DNA of 64,000 bases from an uncultured Porphyromonadaceae bacterium. Lineage in GTDB: Bacteria > Bacteroidota > Bacteroidia > Bacteroidales > Muribaculaceae. How positions within the stretch are numbered: position 1 is the first letter of the stretch; the number at the start of each line of letters is the position of its first letter. Below are positions 37,043-47,306 of the stretch, one piece after another. Where the stretch lies: positions 1 through 64,000 of the forward strand of contig CAMNRO010000008.1 in the NCBI GenBank assembly GCA_946553045.1, given 5' to 3'. A program made the translations under genes and the position numbers. The notes beneath the pieces were generated by a model. That model worked only from the letters and a program-made list of their open reading frames with translations, was not told the origin of the DNA and did no database searches.

Positions 37043-39703
37043 ATGTATTTATTAATCATTTGTGCTATATGTATTGTTCTCATTGTCTATATTGTTTCGG
37101 CAACCAGAAGGTTATTACTTAAACGAAATTTACAAAAATTAGAGGATAAGATTGCCCAAATAACACCCTACCACCAAACAATCGAAGGCAACCAATTTGC
37201 AAACGTTCAACAAGACACTCCGGTTTTCACCGATATACAAACTGACTTAAGACAGAGTTTTGCAGAGCGCTATGTAACCTTCATAGAAAAAGAGAAGTTT
37301 ATTAACCTATATTCGGATTTATACAATGATATCAGCAAAGTTTTAGACGAAATCGAAAACACTGATATAGAAGCACTTGAAAAAGTCACATCTTTTGCAC
37401 AAGATTTCGAAAACATAAACAGTCTTATAGAAAGTCACAACAACCAGATTATTCAGAATGAACTTGACTCTAATAAAGTGTTTTTTGACTCTTGTCTGAA
37501 ATATCCGTTAGATGCACAGCAAAGACGCTCTATAGTATCACATGAGAATAATTGTCTTGTAATAAGCAGTGCCGGCAGTGGTAAAACGTCTTCTATAGTT
37601 GGGAAAGTAAAGTATCTTATAAACGTCAAACATGTTGCCCCTGAAAGCATACTTCTTATCAGTTATACCAATAAAGCAGCTGCAGAACTAACAGAACGAA
37701 CCGGCATCGCCGGTTTAAGAGGATATACATTCCACAAATTGGCTATCGACATAATTGGTAAGACTACAGGCGAAAAGCCATCAATATGCGATAATTCAGA
37801 CGCATTATTTGTAGAAATATACCATAAATTACTGAATGACATCACATTCAAGCAAAATATCATTGAATACTTCATTGACTATAAATTAGAAGTTTCGGAA
37901 TGGGAACAGCGAAAAGACAAACGCAGACAAAATCTTTCCGAAATAAAAAGCGTACGACATAAGGCTATGTTACCCGACATGGACGGGAATCCTATTTATG
38001 TACGAAGCGAGCAAGAACAAAAATTATGTTTTGTCTTATCCTCGTTGGGTGTAAAATTCCGATATGAAGAGCCTTACGAAGTTTCCTTAGCAGACGAAAC
38101 TCATTCTCAATATAAGCCTGATTTTTCAATATATTATGAAGAAGATGGTTCAACCAAACGCATATATCTGGATCATTTCGGAGTAGACGAACACGGACTC
38201 GTGCCATTATGGTTTGCTGAAGAAAAAGGAATTTCTTATGAAGAAGCCAATAGGGTTTACAACGATGGCATAACATGGAAAATAGACGCCCACAATAAAT
38301 TCGGCACAAAATTATTGACAACCTCAAGTGCTGATTTTCATTACTCTGATATTCGTAAAAAATTAAGGAGTTTATTGGAAAACGCCGGAGTTACTATCAA
38401 AGAAAAAACTTCTGCGGAACTCTTTGAAATGGTTCTTCCTCCTAAAAGCAAACAGGAAAAGGCTTTTATCAGACTTATCGCGACATTTGCCAATTTAATG
38501 AAATCAAGCTGCAAATCAAGTATTGAGATATTGCGCCAAACAAAGGAAAGCGGAGACGAAAGAAGTTCATTTATAATTAATAATATTTTTCTCCCAATCT
38601 ATGAGCGCTACAATGAAGAGCTCAAAAATAAAGGCCTGATTGATTTTACAGATGCAATCCTTAAAGCCACAGAAATCTGTCGCTCTACAAATCCTGTCGA
38701 ATATGAATACATAATAGTCGATGAATTTCAGGACATATCTGTCGACCGCTACAAATTCCTACTAGCATTGCGTTCCGGCAAAACCAAACTTTATTGCGTT
38801 GGCGACGATTGGCAATCCATATACCGATTCTCCGGAAGCGACATGGCTCTTTTCAACCAATTTTCAGACTTTTTCGGTCCCACGGAAATAAACAAAATAG
38901 AAACGACATATAGATTTGGAGAGCCTTTAGTAGGTCTATCGTCAAAATTCATTCAGAAAAACGATTCTCAAATAAAGAAAAGCATTCGGCCCTTTAATCC
39001 ATTATGCAACACCGACTTGAACTTCCATAGTTACGAAAGGAGCAACTACTGCGATACTATTGGCCAAATAGTAGACTCTATACCATTAGACAAAACTATA
39101 TTCCTGATAGGACGCTATTCTTTTGACGATTACTACCTTTCTTTCAAGTTTAAATCTATAAAAGAAGGCAATCATTTTTTCTATTATATCAGCAATAGAA
39201 AAATAGAGTTCCTTACAGTTCATAAATCCAAAGGGCTCGAAGCTGATTACGTAATATTATTACAATGCAACAAAGACACTTACGGCTTCCCGTCCCTTGT
39301 AAATGACGACCCGGTATTAAACTATGTTCTGAAGAAAGGAGACAAGTATCCTTTTGGAGAAGAACGCAGGCTTTTTTACGTAGCCATTACCCGCGCAAAA
39401 ATTAAAACCTTTGTTCTATACGACAAAAAAATACCATCTGTTTTTGTTGATGAATTCCTTAACCCGGAAAGAATCAATGAAAATAGTTATGAAAGATATC
39501 CAAATGCAAATAAACGCTGGTCTCATGCCGCCGACAATTTCCTCCTGACATTATATCATGAAGGAAAAAGTATAAAATATATATCTAATAAAATGGGCAG
39601 AAGTCAAACTTCAATTATCATGCGAATCGGTAAACTCGAAGGAAGCAGTGATAGCAGGAATCAGTCACGGAATTCGCCAAATCATAGAATAGGATTTAAA
39701 TAA
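37043..39703 (+). CDS. Membrane-anchored SF1 UvrD/Rep-like helicase with possible nuclease-like insertion
   Basis: N-terminal TM LLIICAICIVLIVYIV; Walker A ISSAGSGKTSSIV; LISYTNKAAAELTER; IIVDEFQDIS; GDDWQSIYRFSGSD; LTVHKSKGLEADYVIL; EERRLFYVAITRAK; insertion with YKPDFSIYYEEDGSTKRIYLDHFGVDEHG; C-terminal HTH-like IKYISNKMGRSQTSIIMRIGKLEG. Confidence 0.88.
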   Translation: MYLLIICAICIVLIVYIVSATRRLLLKRNLQKLEDKIAQITPYHQTIEGNQFANVQQDTPVFTDIQTDLRQSFAERYVTFIEKEKFINLYSDLYNDISKVLDEIENTDIEALEKVTSFAQDFENINSLIESHNNQIIQNELDSNKVFFDSCLKYPLDAQQRRSIVSHENNCLVISSAGSGKTSSIVGKVKYLINVKHVAPESILLISYTNKAAAELTERTGIAGLRGYTFHKLAIDIIGKTTGEKPSICDNSDALFVEIYHKLLNDITFKQNIIEYFIDYKLEVSEWEQRKDKRRQNLSEIKSVRHKAMLPDMDGNPIYVRSEQEQKLCFVLSSLGVKFRYEEPYEVSLADETHSQYKPDFSIYYEEDGSTKRIYLDHFGVDEHGLVPLWFAEEKGISYEEANRVYNDGITWKIDAHNKFGTKLLTTSSADFHYSDIRKKLRSLLENAGVTIKEKTSAELFEMVLPPKSKQEKAFIRLIATFANLMKSSCKSSIEILRQTKESGDERSSFIINNIFLPIYERYNEELKNKGLIDFTDAILKATEICRSTNPVEYEYIIVDEFQDISVDRYKFLLALRSGKTKLYCVGDDWQSIYRFSGSDMALFNQFSDFFGPTEINKIETTYRFGEPLVGLSSKFIQKNDSQIKKSIRPFNPLCNTDLNFHSYERSNYCDTIGQIVDSIPLDKTIFLIGRYSFDDYYLSFKFKSIKEGNHFFYYISNRKIEFLTVHKSKGLEADYVILLQCNKDTYGFPSLVNDDPVLNYVLKKGDKYPFGEERRLFYVAITRAKIKTFVLYDKKIPSVFVDEFLNPERINENSYERYPNANKRWSHAADNFLLTLYHEGKSIKYISNKMGRSQTSIIMRIGKLEGSSDSRNQSRNSPNHRIGFK

Positions 39704-39804
39704 TCACTGTTCATGAACCGCATTATTGCGTTATAAGCTATACTCGCCATGACGCATACACCGCGACACATAAGGTCAACCTCCCCCACCACCATCTCCA
39801 CACA

Positions 39805-39849
39805 TAAAACGACACCCCGAACTACGTTAGCCCGGGGTGTCGTTTTATT
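39805..39849. terminator. Bidirectional terminator
   Basis: ATAAAACGACACCCCG / CGGGGTGTCGTTTTAT hairpin between convergent genes. Confidence 0.8.
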
Positions 39850-39861
39850 CTAATTACGGGG

Positions 39862-41871
39862 TCAGTTGGCGAAGTCTACGGAGATGCCGAGCTGGAGGCG
39901 GTGGGGGTTGAGAGGGTAATAGGGCATGGAGAAGTAGTTGCTGCCGCCAAAGAGGCCCTGGTTAGCGTGGGAGTACATGACATAGAAGCGGGTTTTGCTG
40001 AGCTTCATGTTGATGTATGCGTTACAGAACGGATAATTGCCGATTTTCATATCGCGCTGGTTTGTGAAAGCGGCAAGTGCAGGCTGGAAGCCCGGCGCAT
40101 AGTATTTGGTATAGTAGTCGCAGTCTATGCCGAGCTGGAAGCGCAGTGTTGCTATTTTGCCGAGGAGATAGAGATTGCTGTAGACAGATATTTCGGGAAG
40201 AGGAAAAACTGCGTCGTTCGAGGTCTTCTGATATGTGACGCGGTTATCCCAGTGGAGTATGCCGAATTTGAAGTTCTGCTCAAGCGACACGCTGAGTACC
40301 TGGACGCTTCCGCCATGCTGGCGCGGCATTCCGGCGGCATCAAAATAGATATGGTTCTGAAGATTAGAAACCCGGACACCGAGGCGCGTGCCAGTGCGAT
40401 TATAGGCCAGCTGACCGCCAAAAGAGAGATCCCGCACTTTGCCGAAGTCGTTCTGCCACACAAAATGGTTCGAAATATAGTTTTTGGCAAGATAGGGCGC
40501 TTCGGTATTATGGAATTTTCCAAAGGCGCTTATCGCGAGGCTGTCGCCGAGCAAGGGGAAACGGGTCTTGACAGTACCGTCGAGTTTAAGGTCGCCGGCG
40601 ACCGGCCCGAGAAATCCGATTTCCGCTGTCGCCTCATATGTAAGGATTGAGCCGCGCTGTTTGGTCAGCTGCGCTCCGACATATGCAAGCTGTTCTGTTT
40701 TCGACGGACTGACATTTACTCCCTCGGGGAATGGCGAAAGACCGAGATCGGGATTGGTGCGGTCGAGGGTGTCTGGCGTCATATTGTATTTTCTCACCTG
40801 ATGCGACACATATGCCGCCAGCCCGAATTTGGCGTATTTATGAAAGCCCTCGAGGAGCGAGACACCGAAAATATTGGATAGCGACCAGTAGGTGGTGCGG
40901 TCGCGGGTATAGTCGGGGTTGAGATATGTGTTTTCGAAGTATTCGCGCGTCTCGGCAGGCGATGTGTCGATAAACAGATGTTTCGCCGAGTGATACTTCA
41001 GTGTATAGATAAATGAGGACACGGGTATATACGTGCGCACCGTCGTTGTGTCGTCGACAGTTTCCTCGTGCCAGTATCCGACCTTATAGCGGTTGTTGAG
41101 ATAGAGTTCGTCGCCCGACTGACGGGTGTGGGCATCCTTGAGATTGGTGGGAATCGATTTCGAATCAATCGAAGTGACGCCGCCCTGCAATTCGGCGGGG
41201 TCGGTGATATAGAGCATGTCGGTGATACCGCCGTTTTCCTTGTTAACCATGTTATAATGGTTAAAAAAGCCCTGGAACTCGTAGCGGTCGCCGAGATAGG
41301 AGCCGGAAGCGCCCCAGGCAAGGTCTTTCACGGCCTGATAGTTATAGCTGCCTTTCGAATAGAGATAGTCGAGCATGGCTCCGACCTGCGCCTTGGAGTT
41401 GATATTTCCAGAAAAGGTGGTCTGCAGACGTTCCTGAGCGGTCTCGCGGCCGCCCGACGAGTTGAACGACAGCAGCGTCATCGGTATGCGGGTGTTATAG
41501 AATTTCTGCTTGGACTCCGATGGCAGCCAGTGGCTGAGCGCGTCGCGGAAAAAGAAGTCGCTTATGGGAGCGCGCTCACTGAAAATCATATTGAGTCCCT
41601 CGCCTCCGAGATTGCCGGTCGTGGCCCATGCATCGGACACCGCCGAGGGCACAGCCTGAAAGCTATAGTTCTCAAATAGAGTATCGATACTTGCTTCTTC
41701 GCGCAGGCCGAGAGGCGAAAGAAGTTTCCAGGCATAGGAAGGAGCCACCACCACATTCTTGGGGTGACCCGTATGGGAGTGACCGCCATCGCCGGCCTGC
41801 TGGGCCGACAAAGGGATAACGGCGAGCGCCAAAGCCGCCGCCGACACTGTCAGTTTGTGAATCAGATTCAT
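39862..41871 (-). CDS. Putative porin of Bacteroidetes type
   Basis: Start placed at MNLIHKLTVSAAALALAVIPLSAQQ; long beta-barrel-like protein ending in LGISVDFAN. Confidence 0.75.
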   Translation of the reverse strand: MNLIHKLTVSAAALALAVIPLSAQQAGDGGHSHTGHPKNVVVAPSYAWKLLSPLGLREEASIDTLFENYSFQAVPSAVSDAWATTGNLGGEGLNMIFSERAPISDFFFRDALSHWLPSESKQKFYNTRIPMTLLSFNSSGGRETAQERLQTTFSGNINSKAQVGAMLDYLYSKGSYNYQAVKDLAWGASGSYLGDRYEFQGFFNHYNMVNKENGGITDMLYITDPAELQGGVTSIDSKSIPTNLKDAHTRQSGDELYLNNRYKVGYWHEETVDDTTTVRTYIPVSSFIYTLKYHSAKHLFIDTSPAETREYFENTYLNPDYTRDRTTYWSLSNIFGVSLLEGFHKYAKFGLAAYVSHQVRKYNMTPDTLDRTNPDLGLSPFPEGVNVSPSKTEQLAYVGAQLTKQRGSILTYEATAEIGFLGPVAGDLKLDGTVKTRFPLLGDSLAISAFGKFHNTEAPYLAKNYISNHFVWQNDFGKVRDLSFGGQLAYNRTGTRLGVRVSNLQNHIYFDAAGMPRQHGGSVQVLSVSLEQNFKFGILHWDNRVTYQKTSNDAVFPLPEISVYSNLYLLGKIATLRFQLGIDCDYYTKYYAPGFQPALAAFTNQRDMKIGNYPFCNAYINMKLSKTRFYVMYSHANQGLFGGSNYFSMPYYPLNPHRLQLGISVDFAN

Positions 41872-41879
41872 TGCGACCA

Positions 41880-41887
41880 CAAAATTA
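41880..41887 (-). promoter_or_regulatory. Bacteroidales -7 promoter box (TAATTTTG) for the porin
   Basis: Plus-strand CAAAATTA; 8 nt separate it from the minus-strand ATG at 41871. Confidence 0.45.
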
Positions 41888-41994
41888 GCTAAACGGCACC
41901 AATTGCTCCGGCCCCAACCGTTAAAATTCATTAATCGCCGCAATCCTGCAATGTCTAAAGCGATACTTATTGCACATGCAAATCTGTTTTTTTG

Positions 41995-42002
41995 TACTTT
42001 TG
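41995..42002 (+). promoter_or_regulatory. Bacteroidales -7 promoter box (TACTTTTG)
   Basis: TAnnTTTG match 18 nt upstream of ATG 42021. Confidence 0.5.
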
Positions 42003-42020
42003 CAAAATATTGAGCATTCA

Positions 42021-42995
42021 ATGACTACTCTGGAAGCCATAACATATAATCATAGCGCCGAACTCGAGCGCCTCAACGAGCGCATAGCCTCGCAATTGGA
42101 GGGATCCAATACACTGATGGACAAAATAGTAATGTCGCTGCTCCGCACCAAGGGCAAGCAGATACGTCCGCTGATGGTCTTTCTATGCGCCGGCTTATTC
42201 GGGTGCGACAACGAAAAAGCGCTCGCCTCTGCCGTCGCAGTCGAACTGCTTCATAACGCATCGCTGATACACGACGACGTAGTAGACAATTCTCCCACGC
42301 GCCGCGGGCGGCCGACCATCAATGCCGTATGGGATAACCATATAGCAGTCCTCGTCGGCGACTATTTCACGTCGTCGGCTATGCAGCAGGCAATATCGAC
42401 AGGCGATATCCGCATTGTCGATGTGCTGTGCAATCTCGGACGCAGCCTGTCGCTTGGTGAAATTGACCAGATTTACAACGCCCGCGAACACACTCTGACA
42501 GAAGAAAACTACTATCGGATAATCGACTACAAGACAGCATCGCTCTTTGTAGCGAGCGCCGAAATGGGCTGTCTTGCAGCCGGAATAGACGACGAACGGC
42601 TTAAGGCACTGTCGGAATACGCACTTCTCTTCGGACGCTGTTTCCAGATTCGCGACGATATTTTCGACTATTATCCATCTGAACTCGTCGGAAAACCGAC
42701 CGGCAACGACCTTCGCGAAGGCAAGATTTCCCTGCCCTTGCTTCATGTGCTCGGCAAGACCGAGCTGCCCGGCTGTGCCGAAATAAAAGCGCTGCTCGAC
42801 ACCGACGAGCTATCAGAAGAGGATATTGCCCGCATCCAGGCTTTTGCCCGCGACAACGGCGGTATATCCTACGCATCTCAGGTGATGGAAAACCTGCGCG
42901 TAAAGGCCTACGAATGCCTGTCGATTTTCCCCGACTCCGCCAACCGCCGCGAGCTCGAGGCGCTTATCGATTTCACCATAGCACGACAATTCTGA
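42021..42995 (+). CDS. Polyprenyl synthetase (trans-prenyltransferase)
   Basis: GKQIRPLMVFL; LLHNASLIHDDVVDNSPTRRGRPTIN; second Asp-rich region FQIRDDIFDY. Confidence 0.95.
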   Translation: MTTLEAITYNHSAELERLNERIASQLEGSNTLMDKIVMSLLRTKGKQIRPLMVFLCAGLFGCDNEKALASAVAVELLHNASLIHDDVVDNSPTRRGRPTINAVWDNHIAVLVGDYFTSSAMQQAISTGDIRIVDVLCNLGRSLSLGEIDQIYNAREHTLTEENYYRIIDYKTASLFVASAEMGCLAAGIDDERLKALSEYALLFGRCFQIRDDIFDYYPSELVGKPTGNDLREGKISLPLLHVLGKTELPGCAEIKALLDTDELSEEDIARIQAFARDNGGISYASQVMENLRVKAYECLSIFPDSANRRELEALIDFTIARQF

Positions 42996-42998
42996 ACC

Positions 42999-45047
42999 AT
43001 GGCAAGGCTAAAAGGCACAGGATTCGGCATGAGACTGCTGGCATGGGGCGCTATTTCGAGCCTCCTTGCGGCATGCGCGAGCATGGGACGCCCCGAAGGC
43101 GGCGCCCGCGACGAAAATCCACCTGTTTTCGTTCGCTCCGACCCTGCCCCCGGTGCTGTCAACACCACACCTAAGCGAATAAACGTGATTTTCGACGAAA
43201 ACATTCAGCTTGAAGACGCTTTTTCGAAAGTTGTGGTGTCGCCTGCTCAGAAAACACCTCCGACAATCAGTTCAAACGGGCGTCGTCTGACCGTGGACTT
43301 CCGCGACACCCTCATGTCGAACACCACCTATACCATCGACTTTGCCGACGCCATCAAAGACCTCAACGAAGGCAATATTCTCGACGGTTTCGCCATGGAC
43401 TTCTCCACCGGTCCTACTCTCGACACACTACGAATCTCTGGCATGGTGCTCCAGGCCGAAAACCTCGAACCGGCACAAGGCATGCTCGTCGGTGTCTACA
43501 GCAATCTATCCGACACTGCGATACATACCCTGCCTTTCGAGCGCATTGCCCGCACCAACCAGTACGGCCAGTTCACTATCCGAAACCTTAAGGAAGGAGA
43601 ATACCGTATCTTTGCTCTGAACGACCTCAACCGCGACTACCACTGGGACCGCTCGGAAGACATAGCCTTTTACGACTTTACCGTAAGACCCTACACCGAA
43701 GCCATCGAAGTGACCGATACTCTCTATGCGTCCGACGGCTCCGACTCGCTGTTTGTGCGCCAGGGAACGCGCTATCTTCCAAACGACATACTGTTGAGCT
43801 GGTTTAACGAAAACTACAAATCGGCATACCTCTCAGACTATAAACGCCCCGACGCGCGCCGCATAACCCTGACCTTCGGCGCCCCGGCCGACAGCCTGCC
43901 TAAAATTACCATCGTAGACGGTGCCGGAACGCCCGGAGCAGACATATCGGAATGGGCAAGGCTTAAAGCCAACGCAACACTCGATACCCTCGAATACTGG
44001 ATTGCAGACACAACAATAGTGCAGTCAGACTCGCTGCGTCTTTCCGTAGGATATTTCCGCACCGATACCACCGACCAGCTGACATGGAAGGCCGATACGC
44101 TGCGTTTCAACTTCCGCGACCCCGATAAGAAAAAGAAAGAAAAAGAGAAAAAGAAGAAAAAAGACGAACGCCCCGCCTTTATCGTCGACTCCATATCCGG
44201 CGACACCACATTCCTGCCGCCCGCCGACATGGAATATCTGACCCTCCGCACTCTTTCGCAAACCCAGGACCTCAACAAACCCCTTATCCTGGAAGCCTCT
44301 TTGCCGCTCGAAAACCTCGACAGCGCCGGTGTGCATGTCGAAATGCTCATCGACACCGTATGGACCGAACTCGATGTGAAATTCAGACCCGACTCATCAG
44401 ACATGCTCATGCGCCGTCGCTTCGACATCGACTGGGAACCGGGGGCCAAATATCGCCTGAAGGTCGACACTCTGGCTGCAATGAGTATATATAATGTATG
44501 GAACAGGCCGTTCTCACAGGAGTTTACCGCCAAGCAGACCGAAGACTATTCCAAACTCATATTCACACTTCCCGGACTCGACAGCATTCAGGCTGTAGTG
44601 CAATTGCTTAGTTCCTCTGACGCCCCTGTCTACCAGGCGGTAAAAGCACCGGGCGCCACAACCGTAGAACTGCCGTACCTCAACCCGGGCACATACTATG
44701 CCCGCCTTATCATAGATGCGAACAGAAACGGCAAATGGGATACCGGCTCCGTGCGCGATTCGATACAGCCGGAAGAAGTGTACTACTTTGCAAAAAAATT
44801 CGAACTGAAGAAGAACTGGGATGTTGAGCAGACATGGAATATCTATGAATTGCCGGTCGACGCCCAGAAACCTTATGCCATAAAGAAAAACAAACCCAAA
44901 CTGAAACGCGGTGAAAAGGCACCTGGTGAAGAAGAGGAAGAAGACGAATTCGGAGGAGGCTATGACCCATTCGGAGGAACCGGCGGCATCAACACCGGCG
45001 GCAACCGTGGTGGCTTCGGCAGCGGCGGTCGGCGCCCTATGAGATAG
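42999..45047 (+). CDS. Ig-like (Big_5-type) domain lipoprotein with Gly/Arg-rich C-terminal tail
   Basis: Lipobox LLAACASMG; APGAVNTTPKRINVIFDENIQLEDAFSKVVVSP; C-terminal GGGYDPFGGTGGINTGGNRGGFGSGGRRPMR. Confidence 0.8.
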   Translation: MARLKGTGFGMRLLAWGAISSLLAACASMGRPEGGARDENPPVFVRSDPAPGAVNTTPKRINVIFDENIQLEDAFSKVVVSPAQKTPPTISSNGRRLTVDFRDTLMSNTTYTIDFADAIKDLNEGNILDGFAMDFSTGPTLDTLRISGMVLQAENLEPAQGMLVGVYSNLSDTAIHTLPFERIARTNQYGQFTIRNLKEGEYRIFALNDLNRDYHWDRSEDIAFYDFTVRPYTEAIEVTDTLYASDGSDSLFVRQGTRYLPNDILLSWFNENYKSAYLSDYKRPDARRITLTFGAPADSLPKITIVDGAGTPGADISEWARLKANATLDTLEYWIADTTIVQSDSLRLSVGYFRTDTTDQLTWKADTLRFNFRDPDKKKKEKEKKKKKDERPAFIVDSISGDTTFLPPADMEYLTLRTLSQTQDLNKPLILEASLPLENLDSAGVHVEMLIDTVWTELDVKFRPDSSDMLMRRRFDIDWEPGAKYRLKVDTLAAMSIYNVWNRPFSQEFTAKQTEDYSKLIFTLPGLDSIQAVVQLLSSSDAPVYQAVKAPGATTVELPYLNPGTYYARLIIDANRNGKWDTGSVRDSIQPEEVYYFAKKFELKKNWDVEQTWNIYELPVDAQKPYAIKKNKPKLKRGEKAPGEEEEEDEFGGGYDPFGGTGGINTGGNRGGFGSGGRRPMR

Positions 45048-45188
45048 TCAAACTCTAAATTGCAGTTAAAAGCCGCCGCCTTTAGTGAATTTAACATAAC
45101 AGACCTTTCTTTTTCAAGGCAAACCAGCTATTTTTGTATATCACAAGTTCAACTACAGTCATACTACAATCTTAGCACATTTAGAATT

Positions 45189-46691
45189 ATGAAAAAGAAA
45201 CTGATCATCACCTCGGCTATAGCGGCAATCGCAGTCTTCTGGGCTTTTGCCGCCCGTCAGAACGATACGGCGGAAACGACGACACAGCCCGCTACCCATA
45301 TGAGCGGACGACTCATCTCTCAGGACGACTTCACTCGTGCGGCCGAGGAGACTGTCAACGGCGTTGTCAGCGTCAAAAGTTTTGCGACCCCTCACTCGCG
45401 CCAGAACTATGGCAATCAGGGGAACTACTACAACGACCCTTTGCTCGATTTCTTCTTCGGCATACCCTCTCAGCCCCGACAGCGCCGACAGCAGCCTGAA
45501 GAGCCGCGTCAGCAGCAACAGATCGGTCTCGGCTCAGGCGTTATCATCAGCGCCGACGGCTACATCGTGACCAACAACCATGTGATAGCCGATGCCGAAC
45601 GTCTCGAAGTGACTCTCAATGACAACCGCAACTTCCCTGCAACCATAGTAGGAGCCGACCCCACAACCGACCTTGCGCTCATAAAAATCGACGCCCCCGA
45701 CCTCCATGTCATTCCGATGGGCGACAGCGAAAAACTTCATGTCGGCGAATGGGTTCTTGCCGTTGGCAATCCTTTCGGCTTCACGTCGACTGTCACCTCC
45801 GGTATCGTGAGTGCCAAGGCCCGCAACATTTCCAGCTCGACAGGCGCTCCCTCTTCCGGCGGCATCGAATCGTATATACAGACCGACGCCGCAGTAAATC
45901 AAGGTAACTCAGGCGGCGCACTCGTCAACCTCGACGGCGAGCTTGTCGGCATCAATACAGCCATCTACTCGCAGACCGGAGCATACGCCGGCTGCTCGTT
46001 CGCAATTCCGACTTCTATAGTACAGAAAGTTGTTTCCGACATCAAGAGCTACGGCACCGTGCAGCGCGCCTATCTCGGCATCCGCTTCTACGAAGTATCG
46101 CCCGAACTTGTAGCCGAAAAGAAAATCGAAGGAACAACCAGCGGCATTTATGTGGCCGATATCGAAGAACGTTCGGCCGCACGCGAGGCCGGATTCCTTG
46201 AAGGCGACGTGATAGTATCTATCGGCGGACGTCCGACACGCTCCACAGCCCAGCTGCAGGAAGTAGTAGCCGGCCTGAGCCCCGGCGACACCGTAGAAGT
46301 CGAGTTCTATCGCGACGGCAAAAAGAAAACCTGCAATGTGACCCTGCGCAACAACCGCGGCAACCTCGCCATCACTCGTCCCGGCGACGAAGCCAATCTT
46401 GGCGCCACACTTGCTGCCATAGACGAAAACACAGCCCGCTCGCTCGAAATACGCGGCGGTGTGAGTGTGAACGACATCGACTCCGAAGGCCGATTTGCCA
46501 AGGCCGGCGTACGCGAGAATTTCATTATCCTCGGCGTCAACGGCAAACGTGTGACATCACCCGACGAAATCAAGGCAATCGTGAAGCAGCTTACTTCTGG
46601 TGCAGCCCAGGTACAGGACCGCGTTCTCTTCCTTTCGGGTATCTATCCGTCGGGCAAGACAGCATACTACGCCATTCCTCTTGATGACTGA
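45189..46691 (+). CDS. Do/DegQ family serine endoprotease (HtrA)
   Basis: Start placed at MKKKLIITSAIAAIAVFW; GSGVIISADGYIVTNNHVI; TDLALIKID; AVNQGNSGGALVNLDGELVGINTAI; two PDZ domains. Confidence 0.95.
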   Translation: MKKKLIITSAIAAIAVFWAFAARQNDTAETTTQPATHMSGRLISQDDFTRAAEETVNGVVSVKSFATPHSRQNYGNQGNYYNDPLLDFFFGIPSQPRQRRQQPEEPRQQQQIGLGSGVIISADGYIVTNNHVIADAERLEVTLNDNRNFPATIVGADPTTDLALIKIDAPDLHVIPMGDSEKLHVGEWVLAVGNPFGFTSTVTSGIVSAKARNISSSTGAPSSGGIESYIQTDAAVNQGNSGGALVNLDGELVGINTAIYSQTGAYAGCSFAIPTSIVQKVVSDIKSYGTVQRAYLGIRFYEVSPELVAEKKIEGTTSGIYVADIEERSAAREAGFLEGDVIVSIGGRPTRSTAQLQEVVAGLSPGDTVEVEFYRDGKKKTCNVTLRNNRGNLAITRPGDEANLGATLAAIDENTARSLEIRGGVSVNDIDSEGRFAKAGVRENFIILGVNGKRVTSPDEIKAIVKQLTSGAAQVQDRVLFLSGIYPSGKTAYYAIPLDD

Positions 46692-46700
46692 CAAACTATG

Positions 46701-46739
46701 CGCCGACGCGGCGAACAAAATCGGCCGCGCCGGCGTTTA
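46701..46739 (+). terminator. GC-rich hairpin terminator
   Basis: CGCCGACGCGGC / GCCGCGCCGGCG with one mismatch, then TTTATT. Confidence 0.6.
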
Positions 46740-46787
46740 TTCAACGATATATATATAGAATATACTAACCCCTAAAACGATACACCA

Positions 46788-46991
46788 ATGAAAGGACTTC
46801 CCATTGTAATCGCCGCTATCGGAGGCGCACTCGTAGGCGCTGCCACCGCTCTTCTGTTCGCACCCCAGAAAGGCAGCGAGACCCGCGAGGCTATCCGCGG
46901 CTTTATCCGCAGCCACGTACCCGGCATCAAGGAGCAGGAACTCGAATCGCTCGCCGACCAGATTGCCGAAGAAATCAAAGAAGTAAAATAA
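46788..46991 (+). CDS. YtxH domain-containing protein
   Basis: GGALVGAATALLFAPQKGSETREAIRGFI. Confidence 0.8.
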   Translation: MKGLPIVIAAIGGALVGAATALLFAPQKGSETREAIRGFIRSHVPGIKEQELESLADQIAEEIKEVK

Positions 46992-46993
46992 TA

Positions 46994-47090
46994 TTTCTAA
47001 TTAATAATTGAGAATTTATAATTAATAATTATAATCAAGAGCCCACGCAGCTTAATTATTAATTATTCATTATTAATTCTTCATTAACTC
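46994..47090. repeat. AT-rich palindromic intergenic element, related to rnpB-flanking copies
   Basis: AATTAATAATTGAGAATTTATAATTAATAATT ... AATTATTAATTATTCATTATTAATTCTTCATTA around a GC-richer loop. Confidence 0.6.
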
Positions 47091-47094
47091 AGAT

Positions 47095-47286
47095 ATGAAG
47101 GGACTTCTCACATTCGTATTCGGAGTTGCAGTCGGCGCTGCCGCCACCGCTCTCCTCACTCCTACCACAGGCCCCGAACTGCGCGACCGCATCAAGCTTA
47201 TCCTGCAGAAACGCGGAATCATCGCTGCCGACGACATCGACGAACTCGTCGAAATGATTGCCGCCGAAGTAGAAGACAAAAAATAA
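47095..47286 (+). CDS. YtxH domain-containing protein (tandem paralog)
   Basis: FGVAVGAAATALLTPTTGPELRDRIKLIL. Confidence 0.78.
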   Translation: MKGLLTFVFGVAVGAAATALLTPTTGPELRDRIKLILQKRGIIAADDIDELVEMIAAEVEDKK

Positions 47287-47306
47287 TATCGCTCCTGTCG
47301 AAACCT

